Below are positions 17,919-28,122 of a stretch of DNA of 64,000 nt, piece after piece. The stretch spans positions 62,001 to 126,000 of the forward strand of contig NZ_JAAAMT010000010.1 of NCBI RefSeq assembly GCF_009905435.1. Reading direction: 5' to 3'. The notes beneath the pieces are model-generated. The model did no database searches, was not told the DNA's origin, and saw only the letters and a program-made list of their open reading frames with translations. The DNA is from Pseudomonas sp. R5(2019). GTDB taxonomy: Bacteria; Pseudomonadota; Gammaproteobacteria; Pseudomonadales; Pseudomonadaceae. Made by a program: the position numbers and the translations under genes. The first letter of the stretch is position 1, and each line of letters begins with the position of its first letter.

Positions 17919-19289
17919 ATGAGCCAAACAAAAATATCGTTCTACAACCTGGCCTGGCGCTGGCATTTCTATGCCGGCCTGTTCGTTGCACCCTTCATGG
18001 TGCTGCTGGCACTCACCGGCATCATCTATCTGTTCAAGCCGCAGCTCGACCCTTTGATGTACAGCGACCTGATGACGGTCCCGGCCAGCCATCACACGCT
18101 CGCCGACGACGAACAACTGCACCGGGTCCAGGCCGCCTATCCACAGGGCCAGGTCAGCCAGTACCTGCCACCGCTGAATGCCGAGCGCAGCAGCCAGTTC
18201 GTGGTGAACCAGGATGGGCGTGAGCTCAATGTGTTTATCAACCCTTACACCGGCGCATTGCTCGGCGAGCAGGATGCCAAGGACAACCTGCAAGCCATCG
18301 CCCGCGCCCTGCACGGCGAGCTGATGATCGGCACGCTCGGCGACCGCTTGATCGAACTCGCCGCCGGCTGGGGCATTGTGCTGGTGGTGTCCGGCCTGTA
18401 TCTCTGGTGGCCGCGTGGCAAGGCGTCGGCAGGGGTCCTCTGGCCGCGCCTGCACAGCCGAGGCCGGCTGTTCTGGCGTGACCTGCACGCGGTGATCGGT
18501 TTTTGGGGCGGAGCCTTCCTGCTGGTGATGCTGCTCAGCGGCATGACCTGGACCGGCTTCTGGGGCAAGCAATTCTCCCAGGTCTGGAACACCTTTCCGG
18601 CGGCCATGTGGACCGATGTACCGAAGTCCGACCGCGAAGCCCGCGACCTCAACACCGCCACTCGCCAGACCGTGCCCTGGGCAATGGAAAACACCCCGAT
18701 GCCGGTCTCCGGCGCTCATGCCGAACACGCCGGCCACGGCGCCCCCAGCGCCGGCCCGGCAGCGCCACAGATCAGCCTGCAGCAAGTCCAGGACATCGCC
18801 ACCGAGCGCAAGGTCGAACCCGGTTACAGCATCACCCTGCCGACCACCGCTGAAGGTGTGTACACCATTGCCGTGTTTGCCGACGACCCGCGCAACGATG
18901 CCACCCTGCACGTGGACCAGTACAGCGGCCAGGTGCTGGCCGATGTGCGCTGGGAACACTACAACCTGGTTGCCCGCGCCACTGAAACGGGCGTGATGCT
19001 GCATGAGGGCAAGATGTTCGGGCCGGTCAACCAGATCATCGTGCTGCTGATCTGTCTGATGATTCTGCTGAGCGCCGTCAGCGGCGTGGTGATGTGGTGG
19101 AAGCGTCGCCCGCAAGGCAGTTTCGGTGTGCCGCCGCTGCGCCATGATCTGCCGAAGTGGAAGACCGCGATCGTGATCATGATCGGGCTGGGGGTGGCGT
19201 TTCCGCTGGTGGGCGCGTCCCTGTTGACGGTGTGGCTGCTGGATTGGGGTGTGTTGTCGCGCCTGGGTCGCCAGGCCGAAACCGCCTAG
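17919..19289 (+). CDS. PepSY-associated transmembrane protein
   Basis: 456 residues from the ATG at 17919 (AGGAG 8 nt upstream). It starts with an FYAGLFVAPFMVLLALTGII helix containing the conserved H-x-x-x-G. A periplasmic region with PepSY-like segments follows, then further membrane helices (about 155-175, 195-215, 370-395, 420-445). Family members are inner-membrane proteins often linked to siderophore or metal receptors and thought to carry haem and reduce imported metal; conserved histidines (WRWHFYAG, DLHAVIGF) are seen here. After oprC it may act as a reductase or assembly factor for copper uptake, which is inference. Followed by a REPIN that may stabilise or end the mRNA. Confidence 0.88.
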   Translation: MSQTKISFYNLAWRWHFYAGLFVAPFMVLLALTGIIYLFKPQLDPLMYSDLMTVPASHHTLADDEQLHRVQAAYPQGQVSQYLPPLNAERSSQFVVNQDGRELNVFINPYTGALLGEQDAKDNLQAIARALHGELMIGTLGDRLIELAAGWGIVLVVSGLYLWWPRGKASAGVLWPRLHSRGRLFWRDLHAVIGFWGGAFLLVMLLSGMTWTGFWGKQFSQVWNTFPAAMWTDVPKSDREARDLNTATRQTVPWAMENTPMPVSGAHAEHAGHGAPSAGPAAPQISLQQVQDIATERKVEPGYSITLPTTAEGVYTIAVFADDPRNDATLHVDQYSGQVLADVRWEHYNLVARATETGVMLHEGKMFGPVNQIIVLLICLMILLSAVSGVVMWWKRRPQGSFGVPPLRHDLPKWKTAIVIMIGLGVAFPLVGASLLTVWLLDWGVLSRLGRQAETA

Positions 19290-19301
19290 TTTTCCCTTAA
19301 T

Positions 19302-19439
19302 GTAGGAGCGGACCTGGCCGCGATGGGCCGCACAGCGGCCCCTTGGGCCTGTGACATCTGCGACTGAGCTTGCGAGTGCTGGCGGTTTCTGAATCGCCGG
19401 GGCCGCTTCGCAGCCCATCGCGGCCAGGTCCGCTCCTAC
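19302..19439. repeat. REPIN-like element, type 1, inverted orientation
   Basis: A 138-bp element whose ends are GTAGGAGCGGACCTGGCCGC and its inverse. The internal spacer is the reverse complement of that in the copies at 27900 and 41119, so this copy lies in the opposite orientation. Located between the PepSY gene and the urea transporter promoter. Confidence 0.85.
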
Positions 19440-19514
19440 AACAGCATTTCTCCCAGTCAATTCCAGCCCGACGCACCATCCCCGAGCAAGACGATGTGCA
19501 ATGCACCCCTGTCA

Positions 19515-19531
19515 GGCCCCGACCTGGTGCA
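19515..19531 (+). promoter_or_regulatory. Candidate NtrC site upstream of urtA
   Basis: GGCCCC-n5-GGTGCA matches the NtrC dyad TGCACC-n5-GGTGCA at 10 of 12 positions, with one perfect half-site. Another perfect half (TGCACC) starts at 19502. It lies about 55-70 bp upstream of the sigma-54 element. The assignment is tentative. Confidence 0.35.
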
Positions 19532-19586
19532 ACCCTGCGCCCCTCAACATCCTGTAACCGCCGAACCAACGGGTTTGTACACACTT

Positions 19587-19602
19587 CGGCACACCCCTTG
19601 CT
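19587..19602 (+). promoter_or_regulatory. Sigma-54 promoter of the urea transport operon
   Basis: CGGCACACCCCTTGCT matches the -24/-12 consensus (TGGCAC-n5-TTGCW), with GG and GC at the required 11-bp step. The start site would be near 19613, some 50 nt before urtA. Fits nitrogen-limitation control through NtrC. Confidence 0.7.
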
Positions 19603-19663
19603 ACAGAGCCCTTCAGAAGTCGCCATCTGCCCACTAAAAAAAATCGTCAACGGAGATTGCACA

Positions 19664-20929
19664 ATGAAGCGTCGCAGCGTGATCAAGGCTTTCACCCTCT
19701 CGGCATCGATTGCCGCCATGGGCTTGAGCTTCACCCTTCAGGCCGCCGAGACCATCAAGGTCGGCATCCTGCATTCGTTGTCCGGGACCATGGCCATTTC
19801 TGAAACCTCGCTCAAGGACATGGCCTTGATGACCATTGACGAGATCAATGCCAAGGGTGGCGTGAACGGCAAAATGCTCGAACCGGTGGTGGTGGACCCG
19901 GCGTCCAATTGGCCGCTGTTTGCCGAGAAGGGCCGCCAGCTGCTGACCCAGGACAAGGTCGCGGTGGTGTTCGGCTGCTGGACGTCGGTGTCGCGCAAGT
20001 CGGTGCTGCCGGTGTTCGAAGAGCTGAACGGGCTGCTGTTCTACCCGGTGCAGTACGAAGGTGAAGAGATGTCGCCCAACGTGTTCTACACCGGCGCGGC
20101 GCCTAACCAGCAGGCCATTCCCGCGGTTGAATACCTGATGAGCGAAGAAGGCGGCGCCGCCAAGCGCTACTTCCTGCTGGGCACCGACTACGTCTACCCA
20201 CGCACCACCAACAAGATTCTGCGCGCCTTCCTGCACTCCAAAGGCGTGGCCGACAAGGACATCGAAGAGGTCTACACCCCGTTCGGCCACAGCGACTATC
20301 AAACCATCGTGGCGAACATCAAGAAGTTCTCCGCCGGTGGCAAGACCGCGGTGATCTCCACCGTCAATGGCGACTCCAACGTGCCGTTCTACAAAGAGCT
20401 GGCCAACCAGGGCCTGAAAGCCACCGACGTACCGGTTGTGGCGTTCTCGGTGGGCGAGGAAGAACTGCGCGGCATCGACACCAAGCCGTTGGTGGGCCAC
20501 CTGGCCGCCTGGAACTACTTCGAGTCGGTCGAGAACCCGGTCAACACCCAGTTCGTCAGCGACTGGAAAGCCTACGCCAAGGCCAAGAACTTGCCGGGTG
20601 CCGACAAGGCCGTGACCAACGACCCGATGGAAGCCACTTACGTCGGCATCCATATGTGGGCCCAGGCGGTCGAGAAAGCCAAGTCCACTGACGTCGACAA
20701 GGTCCGTGCAGCCCTGGCCGGCCAGAGCTTCAAGGCGCCGTCGGGCTTCACCCTGACCATGGACAAGACCAACCACCACCTGCACAAGCCGGTGATGATC
20801 GGCGAGATTCAGGATGACGGGCAGTTCAGCGTCGTCTGGCAGACTGAGCAGCCGCTGCGTGCACAGCCGTGGAGCCCGTTCATTCCGGGCAATGACAAGC
20901 GTCCGGATTATGCGGTGAAGGGTAACTGA
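19664..20929 (+). CDS. urtA: Urea ABC transporter substrate-binding protein
   Basis: 421 residues from the ATG at 19664 with CGGAG 8 nt upstream. The N-terminus begins MKRRSVIKAFTLSASIAA, a signal peptide with a twin-arginine-like pair (K-R-R-S-V-I-K), ending LQAAE. The mature protein has TIKVGILHSLSGTMAISE and FGCWTSVSRKSVLPVFEE, typical of UrtA/FmdD-type periplasmic binding proteins, and LLFYPVQYEGEE. It binds urea in the periplasm for the UrtBCDE transporter encoded next. The long leader carries a sigma-54 promoter. Length is normal. Confidence 0.96.
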   Translation: MKRRSVIKAFTLSASIAAMGLSFTLQAAETIKVGILHSLSGTMAISETSLKDMALMTIDEINAKGGVNGKMLEPVVVDPASNWPLFAEKGRQLLTQDKVAVVFGCWTSVSRKSVLPVFEELNGLLFYPVQYEGEEMSPNVFYTGAAPNQQAIPAVEYLMSEEGGAAKRYFLLGTDYVYPRTTNKILRAFLHSKGVADKDIEEVYTPFGHSDYQTIVANIKKFSAGGKTAVISTVNGDSNVPFYKELANQGLKATDVPVVAFSVGEEELRGIDTKPLVGHLAAWNYFESVENPVNTQFVSDWKAYAKAKNLPGADKAVTNDPMEATYVGIHMWAQAVEKAKSTDVDKVRAALAGQSFKAPSGFTLTMDKTNHHLHKPVMIGEIQDDGQFSVVWQTEQPLRAQPWSPFIPGNDKRPDYAVKGN

Positions 20930-20934
20930 GTGAG

Positions 20935-21029
20935 CCCCTGGGGCCGCTTTGCGGCCCATCGCGGCTAAAGCCGGCGCCTACAGAACCGCGTCGAGACCGG
21001 CCCCTGTAGGAGCCGGGCTTGCCCGCGAG
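20935..21029. repeat. Degenerate REP pair between urtA and urtB
   Basis: A half element (GGGGCCGCTTTGCGGCCCAT, about 20940-20959) ends in CCGGCGCCTAC near 20981. A second half in the other sense begins TGTAGGAGCCGGGCTTGCCC near 21005. It is an older or hybrid relative of the type 1 REPIN inside the urt operon, where it could set the ratio of binding protein to permease mRNA. Confidence 0.6.
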
Positions 21030-21087
21030 AGGCCCGCCCAGGCAACACACATTCCAAAGCTGTTCCCACCCCCTGACGGACACCGAT

Positions 21088-22584
21088 ATGCTCACGGCCC
21101 TCCACCGTCTCCTTCTCGGACTTCTCCTGCTGCTGCCCCTGGCCGCACACGCCAGCGAAGCCGACTATTTCATGTCCGCCAACCCGTCCCGGCAGGCGAC
21201 CCTGCTGCAAGGCTGGGCGGCACAACCCGAAGCCGCGCGCCTGCCGCTGCTCGAAGCCCTGCAACAAGGCCGCCTGCCGGATGACGAGCGCAAGCTGCGC
21301 CTGAACAACCGCCTGCGTGGCTTGATCGACAATGCCTTGGCCAGCCATCGCCTGCTCGCGGATGATGCCGCGGTGCGCCTTGCGGCCGCGCAACAACTGC
21401 AAAAAACGGCACAACCGGCCCAGGTCGCCTTCCTCGACCGACGCTTCGCCGCCGAAAACAACGAAGCCGTGCACGCCGCCCTCGGCCTGGCCCTGGCCAA
21501 TCTGCAACTGGTCGATCAGGACCCGGCAGTCCGTCTGGCGGCGGTAAGACTGCTCGGTGAAACCGGCGACCCAATGGCCCGCACACGGCTGGAAAGCCTG
21601 TTGGACCCGGCCGTGGAAACCGACGCGAGAGTGCGCACGGCGGCCGAAACCAGCCTGGCCCAGGTCAAGCGCAAGCTGCTGCTGGGCGAGATCATCGGCC
21701 AGGCCTTCACCGGCATGTCGCTGGGTTCGATCCTGCTGTTGGCGGCACTGGGCCTGGCGATCACCTTCGGCCTGCTCGGGGTGATCAACATGGCCCACGG
21801 CGAGATGCTGATGCTCGGCGCCTACGCCACCTATGTGGTGCAGGTGCTGATGCAGAAGCTCGCGCCCGGGGCCTTGGCGTTCTACCCGCTGGTAGCCTTG
21901 CCGGTGGCGTTCTTCTTCACCGCGGGCGTCGGCATGCTGCTGGAGCGCACGGTGATTCGTCACCTCTACGGCCGTCCGCTGGAAACCCTGCTGGCGACCT
22001 GGGGTATCAGCCTGATCCTGATCCAGGCCATCCGCCTGATCTTCGGTGCGCAGAACGTCGAGGTCGCCAACCCGGCGTGGCTGTCGGGCGGGCTGCAAGT
22101 ACTGCCCAACCTCGTACTGCCCTATAACCGCATGGTAATCATCGCCTTCGCGCTGTTTGTGGTGGTGCTCACCTGGCTGCTGCTGAACAAGACCCGCCTG
22201 GGCCTGAACGTTCGCGCCGTCACCCAGAACCGCAACATGGCTGCCTGCTGCGGCGTGCCCACCGGCAAGGTCGACATGCTCGCCTTCGGTCTGGGCTCCG
22301 GTATCGCCGGCCTCGGGGGTGTTGCCTTGAGCCAGATCGGCAACGTCGGCCCAGACCTGGGCCAAAGCTACATCATCGACTCGTTCCTGGTGGTGGTGCT
22401 CGGCGGCGTCGGCCAGCTGGCCGGCAGTGTCTCGGCCGCGTTTGGACTGGGCATCGCCAACAAGATCCTCGAACCGCAAATCGGCGCGGTATTGGGCAAA
22501 ATCCTGATCCTGGCGCTGATCATTCTGTTTATCCAGAAACGTCCGCAAGGTCTGTTCGCATTGAAAGGACGGGGGATCGACTGA
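21088..22584 (+). CDS. urtB: Urea ABC transporter permease UrtB
   Basis: 498 residues from the ATG at 21088. It starts with a signal peptide (LLLGLLLLLPLAAHA), followed by a soluble region of about 180 residues rich in Leu and Ala helices (FMSANPSRQATLLQGW onwards, HEAT-like). The LivH-type membrane domain follows from about 215 (ITFGLLGVINMAHGEMLMLG). The periplasmic N-terminal extension is a known feature of UrtB. Inner-membrane permease forming the channel with UrtC. Its stop overlaps the urtC start (TGATG). Confidence 0.95.
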   Translation: MLTALHRLLLGLLLLLPLAAHASEADYFMSANPSRQATLLQGWAAQPEAARLPLLEALQQGRLPDDERKLRLNNRLRGLIDNALASHRLLADDAAVRLAAAQQLQKTAQPAQVAFLDRRFAAENNEAVHAALGLALANLQLVDQDPAVRLAAVRLLGETGDPMARTRLESLLDPAVETDARVRTAAETSLAQVKRKLLLGEIIGQAFTGMSLGSILLLAALGLAITFGLLGVINMAHGEMLMLGAYATYVVQVLMQKLAPGALAFYPLVALPVAFFFTAGVGMLLERTVIRHLYGRPLETLLATWGISLILIQAIRLIFGAQNVEVANPAWLSGGLQVLPNLVLPYNRMVIIAFALFVVVLTWLLLNKTRLGLNVRAVTQNRNMAACCGVPTGKVDMLAFGLGSGIAGLGGVALSQIGNVGPDLGQSYIIDSFLVVVLGGVGQLAGSVSAAFGLGIANKILEPQIGAVLGKILILALIILFIQKRPQGLFALKGRGID

Positions 22585-23659
22585 TGAATCAGCCATTGAT
22601 GGTAACCGCCGCGCAAAAGGCCGGCCCCAAGGTGACGCTCGCGGTCGGTGGCCTGGTGCTGCTGGTGCTGCTGGCCTTGCCGCTGCTGTCGCTGCTGCCG
22701 GCAGACAACAGCCTGCAAGTCTCGGCCTACACCCTGACGCTGGTCGGCAAGATCCTCTGCTACGCCATTGTCGCGCTGGCGCTGGATCTGGTCTGGGGCT
22801 ATGCCGGGCTGCTCTCGCTCGGCCACGGCCTGTTCTTCGCCCTGGGCGGCTACGCCATGGGCATGTACCTGATGCGCGAAGCGGCCGGCGACGGCCTGCC
22901 GGCGTTCATGACCTTCCTGTCGTGGAGCGAGCTGCCCTGGTACTGGGTGGGCACCGACCACTTCCTCTGGGCCCTGTGCCTGGTGGTACTGGCGCCCGGC
23001 GCGCTGGCGTTCGTGTTCGGCTACTTCGCCTTCCGCTCGCGGATCAAGGGCGTGTATTTCTCGATCATGACCCAGGCCCTGACCTTCGCCGGCATGCTGT
23101 TGTTCTTTCGCAACGAGACCGGCTTTGGCGGCAACAACGGCTTCACTAACTTTCGCAGCATCCTGGGCTTTGACATCACCTCCCAGGGCACCCGTGCGGT
23201 GCTGTTTCTGCTGACCGTGTTGCTGTTGGTCGCCAGCCTCGTGCTCGGCTGGCGCCTGGCCCGCAGCAAGTTCGGCCGGGTGCTGACCGCGCTGCGCGAT
23301 GCCGAGAACCGCCTGATGTTCTGCGGTTACGACCCACGGGGCTTCAAGCTCTTTATCTGGGTGCTGAGCGCCGTGCTGTGCGGTTTGGCCGGAGCCTTGT
23401 ACGTGCCGCAGGTGGGCATCATCAACCCCAGCGAGATGTCGCCGACCAACTCGATTGAAGCCGCCGTCTGGGTGGCCCTCGGCGGGCGCGGCACGCTGAT
23501 CGGCCCGCTGCTGGGCGCAGGCCTGGTCAACGGCATGAAGAGCTGGTTCACCGTGGCCTTCCCCGAGTACTGGCTGTTCTTCCTGGGTGCCCTGTTTATC
23601 GTGGTCACCCTGTACCTGCCCACGGGCGTCATCGGGCTGATGAAAAAGAGGGGCGAACA

Positions 23660-23663
<4 letters not shown>
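22584..23663 (+). CDS. urtC: Urea ABC transporter permease UrtC
   Basis: 359 residues; the ATG at 22584 shares a base with the urtB stop. A LivM-type permease: many membrane helices, with ALDLVWGYAGLLSLGHGLFFALGG (split here by position, about 65-88) as the conserved block and GFKLFIWVLSAVLCGLAGAL near 255. It pairs with UrtB in the inner membrane. The ATGA overlap with urtD links translation of permease and ATPase. Confidence 0.95.
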
Positions 23664-24535
<872 letters not shown>

Positions 24536-24553
24536 AGAAAAAAGGATCCGTAC

Positions 24554-25252
24554 ATGCTGCAAGTCGACACGCTTCACCAGTACTACGGCGGAAGCCACAT
24601 CCTGCGCGGCCTGTCTTTCCAGGTGAAGGTCGGGGAAGTCACCTGCCTGCTCGGACGCAACGGCGTGGGCAAGACCACCCTGCTCAAATGCCTGATGGGC
24701 CTGCTGCCGGCCAAGGAAGGCAGCGTGAACTGGGAAGGCAAGCCGATCACCGGCTTCAAGCCGCACCAGCGGGTGCATGCCGGCATCGCCTATGTGCCTC
24801 AGGGTCGCGAAATCTTCGCTCGCCTGACGGTGGAAGAAAACCTGCTGATGGGCCTGTCGCGCTTCCCCGGCTCCGAAGCCAGGGAAGTGCCGGCGTTTAT
24901 CTACGAGCTGTTCCCGGTCCTGCAGCAAATGAAACACCGACGCGGCGGCGATCTTTCCGGAGGCCAACAGCAACAGCTTGCCATTGGCAGAGCGCTGGCG
25001 AGCCGTCCGCGCCTGTTGATTCTCGACGAACCCACCGAAGGCATTCAGCCGTCGGTGATCAAGGAAATCGGCGCGGTGATCAAGAAGCTCGCCGCGCGCG
25101 GTGACATGGCGATCCTGCTGGTCGAGCAGTTCTACGACTTTGCCGCGGAGCTGGCCGATCAGTACCTGGTGATGTCGCGTGGCGAGATCGTCCAGCAAGG
25201 CCGTGGCGAAAATATGGAAGCCGAAGGTGTGCGCGGGCTGGTTACCATCTAA
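24554..25252 (+). CDS. urtE: Urea ABC transporter ATP-binding protein UrtE
   Basis: 232 residues from the ATG at 24554, 18 nt after urtD. LivF-like ATPase: Walker [10 protein letters not shown] (about residue 36), signature [16 protein letters not shown], Walker [15 protein letters not shown], and LVEQFYDFA near the end. Partner of UrtD. The urease gene ureD starts 35 nt downstream on the same strand with no terminator visible, so the transporter and urease genes may share transcripts. Confidence 0.95.
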   Translation: MLQVDTLHQYYGGSHILRGLSFQVKVGEVTCLLGRNGVGKTTLLKCLMGLLPAKEGSVNWEGKPITGFKPHQRVHAGIAYVPQGREIFARLTVEENLLMGLSRFPGSEAREVPAFIYELFPVLQQMKHRRGGDLSGGQQQQLAIGRALASRPRLLILDEPTEGIQPSVIKEIGAVIKKLAARGDMAILLVEQFYDFAAELADQYLVMSRGEIVQQGRGENMEAEGVRGLVTI

Positions 25253-25287
25253 CCTGCCAGGCGCTGCCCAGAAGAACGATAACGAAG

Positions 25288-26127
25288 ATGAATTTGCCTG
25301 CCTTTGACACTGTCTACACCCCGAGCTGGCATGCCGAGCTGGAGCTGGCCTACGCCCGCTTCGGTGACGCAACCCGCCCGACCTGCCGCCGCCACCTGGG
25401 GCCCTTGCGCGTACAAAAGCACCTGTACGCCGAAGGCCCGCAGGTGTGCCAGCACATCATCGTCCACCCGCCTGGCGGCATTGCCGGTGGCGACCGGCTG
25501 GACATCAGCGCCCGCATCGAAGCCGACGCCTGGGCGCAATTGACCAGCCCCGGCGCCGCCAAGTGGTATCGCGCTGCCGGGCCCGCCTATCAGAACCTGA
25601 GCCTCAAGGTTGCCGCCGGCGCCACACTGGAATGGCTGCCCCAGGAGACCATCGTCTTCAGCGCGGCCCAGGCCGAGCTCACCACTCGGATCGACCTCAG
25701 TGGCGACGCCAGGCTGTTCTACTGGGATGTGGTGGCCCTCGGGCGTCCGGCCAGTGGCGAACGCTTCGAGCGCGGGCACTTCCAGTCGCAACTGGACATC
25801 CGCCGCGACGGCCAGTTGATCTGGCACGAGCGCCAGCGCGTGGAAGGTGACGACGGCCTGCTCGACTCGCCCATCGGGCTTGGCGGCCAACCGGTGTTCG
25901 CAACCCTGTTGGTGACAGGCGTTATTGATGCGACCCTGCTGGAGCAGTGCCGCGCGCTGACCACCCCGGTACGCGGCGACCTGACCCAGCTGCCCGGCTT
26001 GCTGGTGGCGCGCTGCCTGGCCAGTGAAGCCCTGCACGCGCGCGACTGGCTGATCAGCCTGTGGCGCCTGCTGCGCCCGGCATTGCTTGGCCGTGAAGCC
26101 GTTGCCCCGCGCATCTGGCACACCTGA
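25288..26127 (+). CDS. ureD: Urease accessory protein UreD
   Basis: 279 residues from the ATG at 25288. Conserved UreD features include [34 protein letters not shown] and [10 protein letters not shown]. UreD is the scaffold that binds apo-urease and recruits UreF and UreG to deliver nickel and form the carbamylated lysine. Placed directly before the structural gene ureA, as in most Pseudomonas; the other accessory genes are 10 kb away (ureE-F-G-J). Cytosolic, normal length. Confidence 0.95.
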   Translation: MNLPAFDTVYTPSWHAELELAYARFGDATRPTCRRHLGPLRVQKHLYAEGPQVCQHIIVHPPGGIAGGDRLDISARIEADAWAQLTSPGAAKWYRAAGPAYQNLSLKVAAGATLEWLPQETIVFSAAQAELTTRIDLSGDARLFYWDVVALGRPASGERFERGHFQSQLDIRRDGQLIWHERQRVEGDDGLLDSPIGLGGQPVFATLLVTGVIDATLLEQCRALTTPVRGDLTQLPGLLVARCLASEALHARDWLISLWRLLRPALLGREAVAPRIWHT

Positions 26128-26156
26128 ATTCAACGAAAGACCGAAACGGACCCGAC

Positions 26157-26459
26157 ATGGACCTGACTCCACGCGAAAAAGACAAACTGTTGATCTTCAC
26201 TGCCGGCCTGGTGGCGGAACGGCGCCTGGCCCGTGGCGTGAAGCTCAACTACCCGGAAGCGATGGCGTACATTTGCGCCGCCCTGCTCGAAGGCGCCCGC
26301 GACGGCCAGACCGTCGCCCAGTTGATGCACTACGGCACCACCCTGCTCAGCCGTGAGCAGGTGATGGAAGGCATCCCGGAGATGATCCCCGAGATCCAGG
26401 TCGAAGCCACCTTTCCCGACGGGACCAAGCTGGTCACCGTCCACCAACCCATCGCCTGA
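26157..26459 (+). CDS. ureA: Urease gamma subunit
   Basis: 100 residues, the standard length for separate gamma subunits. It begins [20 protein letters not shown] and contains [14 protein letters not shown] and [18 protein letters not shown], all strongly conserved. It forms the (alpha-beta-gamma)3 urease with UreB and UreC, which hydrolyses urea to ammonia and carbamate in the cytosol. Two acetyltransferase genes separate it from ureB. Confidence 0.97.
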   Translation: MDLTPREKDKLLIFTAGLVAERRLARGVKLNYPEAMAYICAALLEGARDGQTVAQLMHYGTTLLSREQVMEGIPEMIPEIQVEATFPDGTKLVTVHQPIA

Positions 26460-26468
26460 GCCTTGATC

Positions 26469-27002
26469 ATGCCCCCTACCGTACGCGATGCGGCCCAGGC
26501 CGATCTGCCTGGCATCCGCGACATCTACAACGACGCCGTACTCAACACCACGGCGATCTGGAATGAACAACCCGTGGACCTGGACAACCGCCAGGCCTGG
26601 TTCACTGCACGCCAGGCCCAGGGTTACCCGATCCTGGTGGCCGTCGACGCCGACAACGCCGTCCTCGGCTACGCTTCGTTCGGTGACTGGCGGCCGTTTG
26701 AAGGCTTCCGTCACAGCGTCGAACATTCGGTGTATATCCGCGCCGACCAACGCGGCCAAGGCCTCGGCCCGCTGCTCATGAACACCCTGATCGAGCGCGC
26801 CCGGGCCTGCAATAAACACGTGATGGTGGCCGCCATCGAAAGCGGCAACACAGGCTCCGTGCGCCTGCACGAGCGCCTGGGCTTCACCGTCACCGGCCAG
26901 ATGCCCCAGGTGGGCGTCAAATTCGGCCGCTGGCTGGACCTGACCTTTATGCAGTTGATCCTCAACCCGGGTGCTCAACCGCCTGCGAACCCTTCGGAGT
27001 AA
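26469..27002 (+). CDS. GNAT acetyltransferase, phosphinothricin/methionine sulfoximine type
   Basis: 177 residues from the ATG at 26469 (a TTG two codons earlier is possible). The N-terminal block DIYNDAVLNTTAIWNEQPVD, the central RPFEGFRHSVEHSVYI and the acetyl-CoA loop DQRGQGLGPLLM are typical of the Pat/MnaT (YncA-like) branch, which acetylates the glutamine synthetase inhibitors phosphinothricin and methionine sulfoximine or methionine-like amino groups. The natural substrate is unclear. Its place between ureA and ureB suggests it was drawn into the nitrogen operon; it should be transcribed with urease. Confidence 0.85.
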   Translation: MPPTVRDAAQADLPGIRDIYNDAVLNTTAIWNEQPVDLDNRQAWFTARQAQGYPILVAVDADNAVLGYASFGDWRPFEGFRHSVEHSVYIRADQRGQGLGPLLMNTLIERARACNKHVMVAAIESGNTGSVRLHERLGFTVTGQMPQVGVKFGRWLDLTFMQLILNPGAQPPANPSE

Positions 27003-27847
<845 letters not shown>

Positions 27848-27852
27848 GACCT

Positions 27853-28076
27853 AGCCCTAATGCCAGTCAGTTAAGGAATAGAACGCTGCAACACCTAATG
27901 TAGGAGCGGACCCGGCCGCGATGGGCTGCGAAGCGGCCCCGGCGATTCCGAAACCGCCCGCATTCGCAGGGCTTGTCGTAGATATCACCGGCCTTGGGGG
28001 CTGCTGCGCAGCCCATCGCGGCCAGGTCCGCTCCTACAAGGGTTGCGTTGTTCCTTAACTGACAGGCATTAGGGCT
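27853..28076. repeat. Composite nested palindrome between ureB and ureC
   Basis: Outer arms of 25 bp (27853-27877 and 28052-28076, 24 of 25 matching as an inverted repeat; core AATGCCAGTCAGTTAAGGA) enclose a 138-bp type 1 REPIN (27900-28037). Same outer arms as at 2467 and 58149. It sits inside the urease operon and would form a strong double hairpin in the mRNA. Confidence 0.85.
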
Positions 28077-28122
28077 TGCCCGCGATCGACCGCACAGCGG
28101 TCGCAACCAGCAAGGAATTGAA

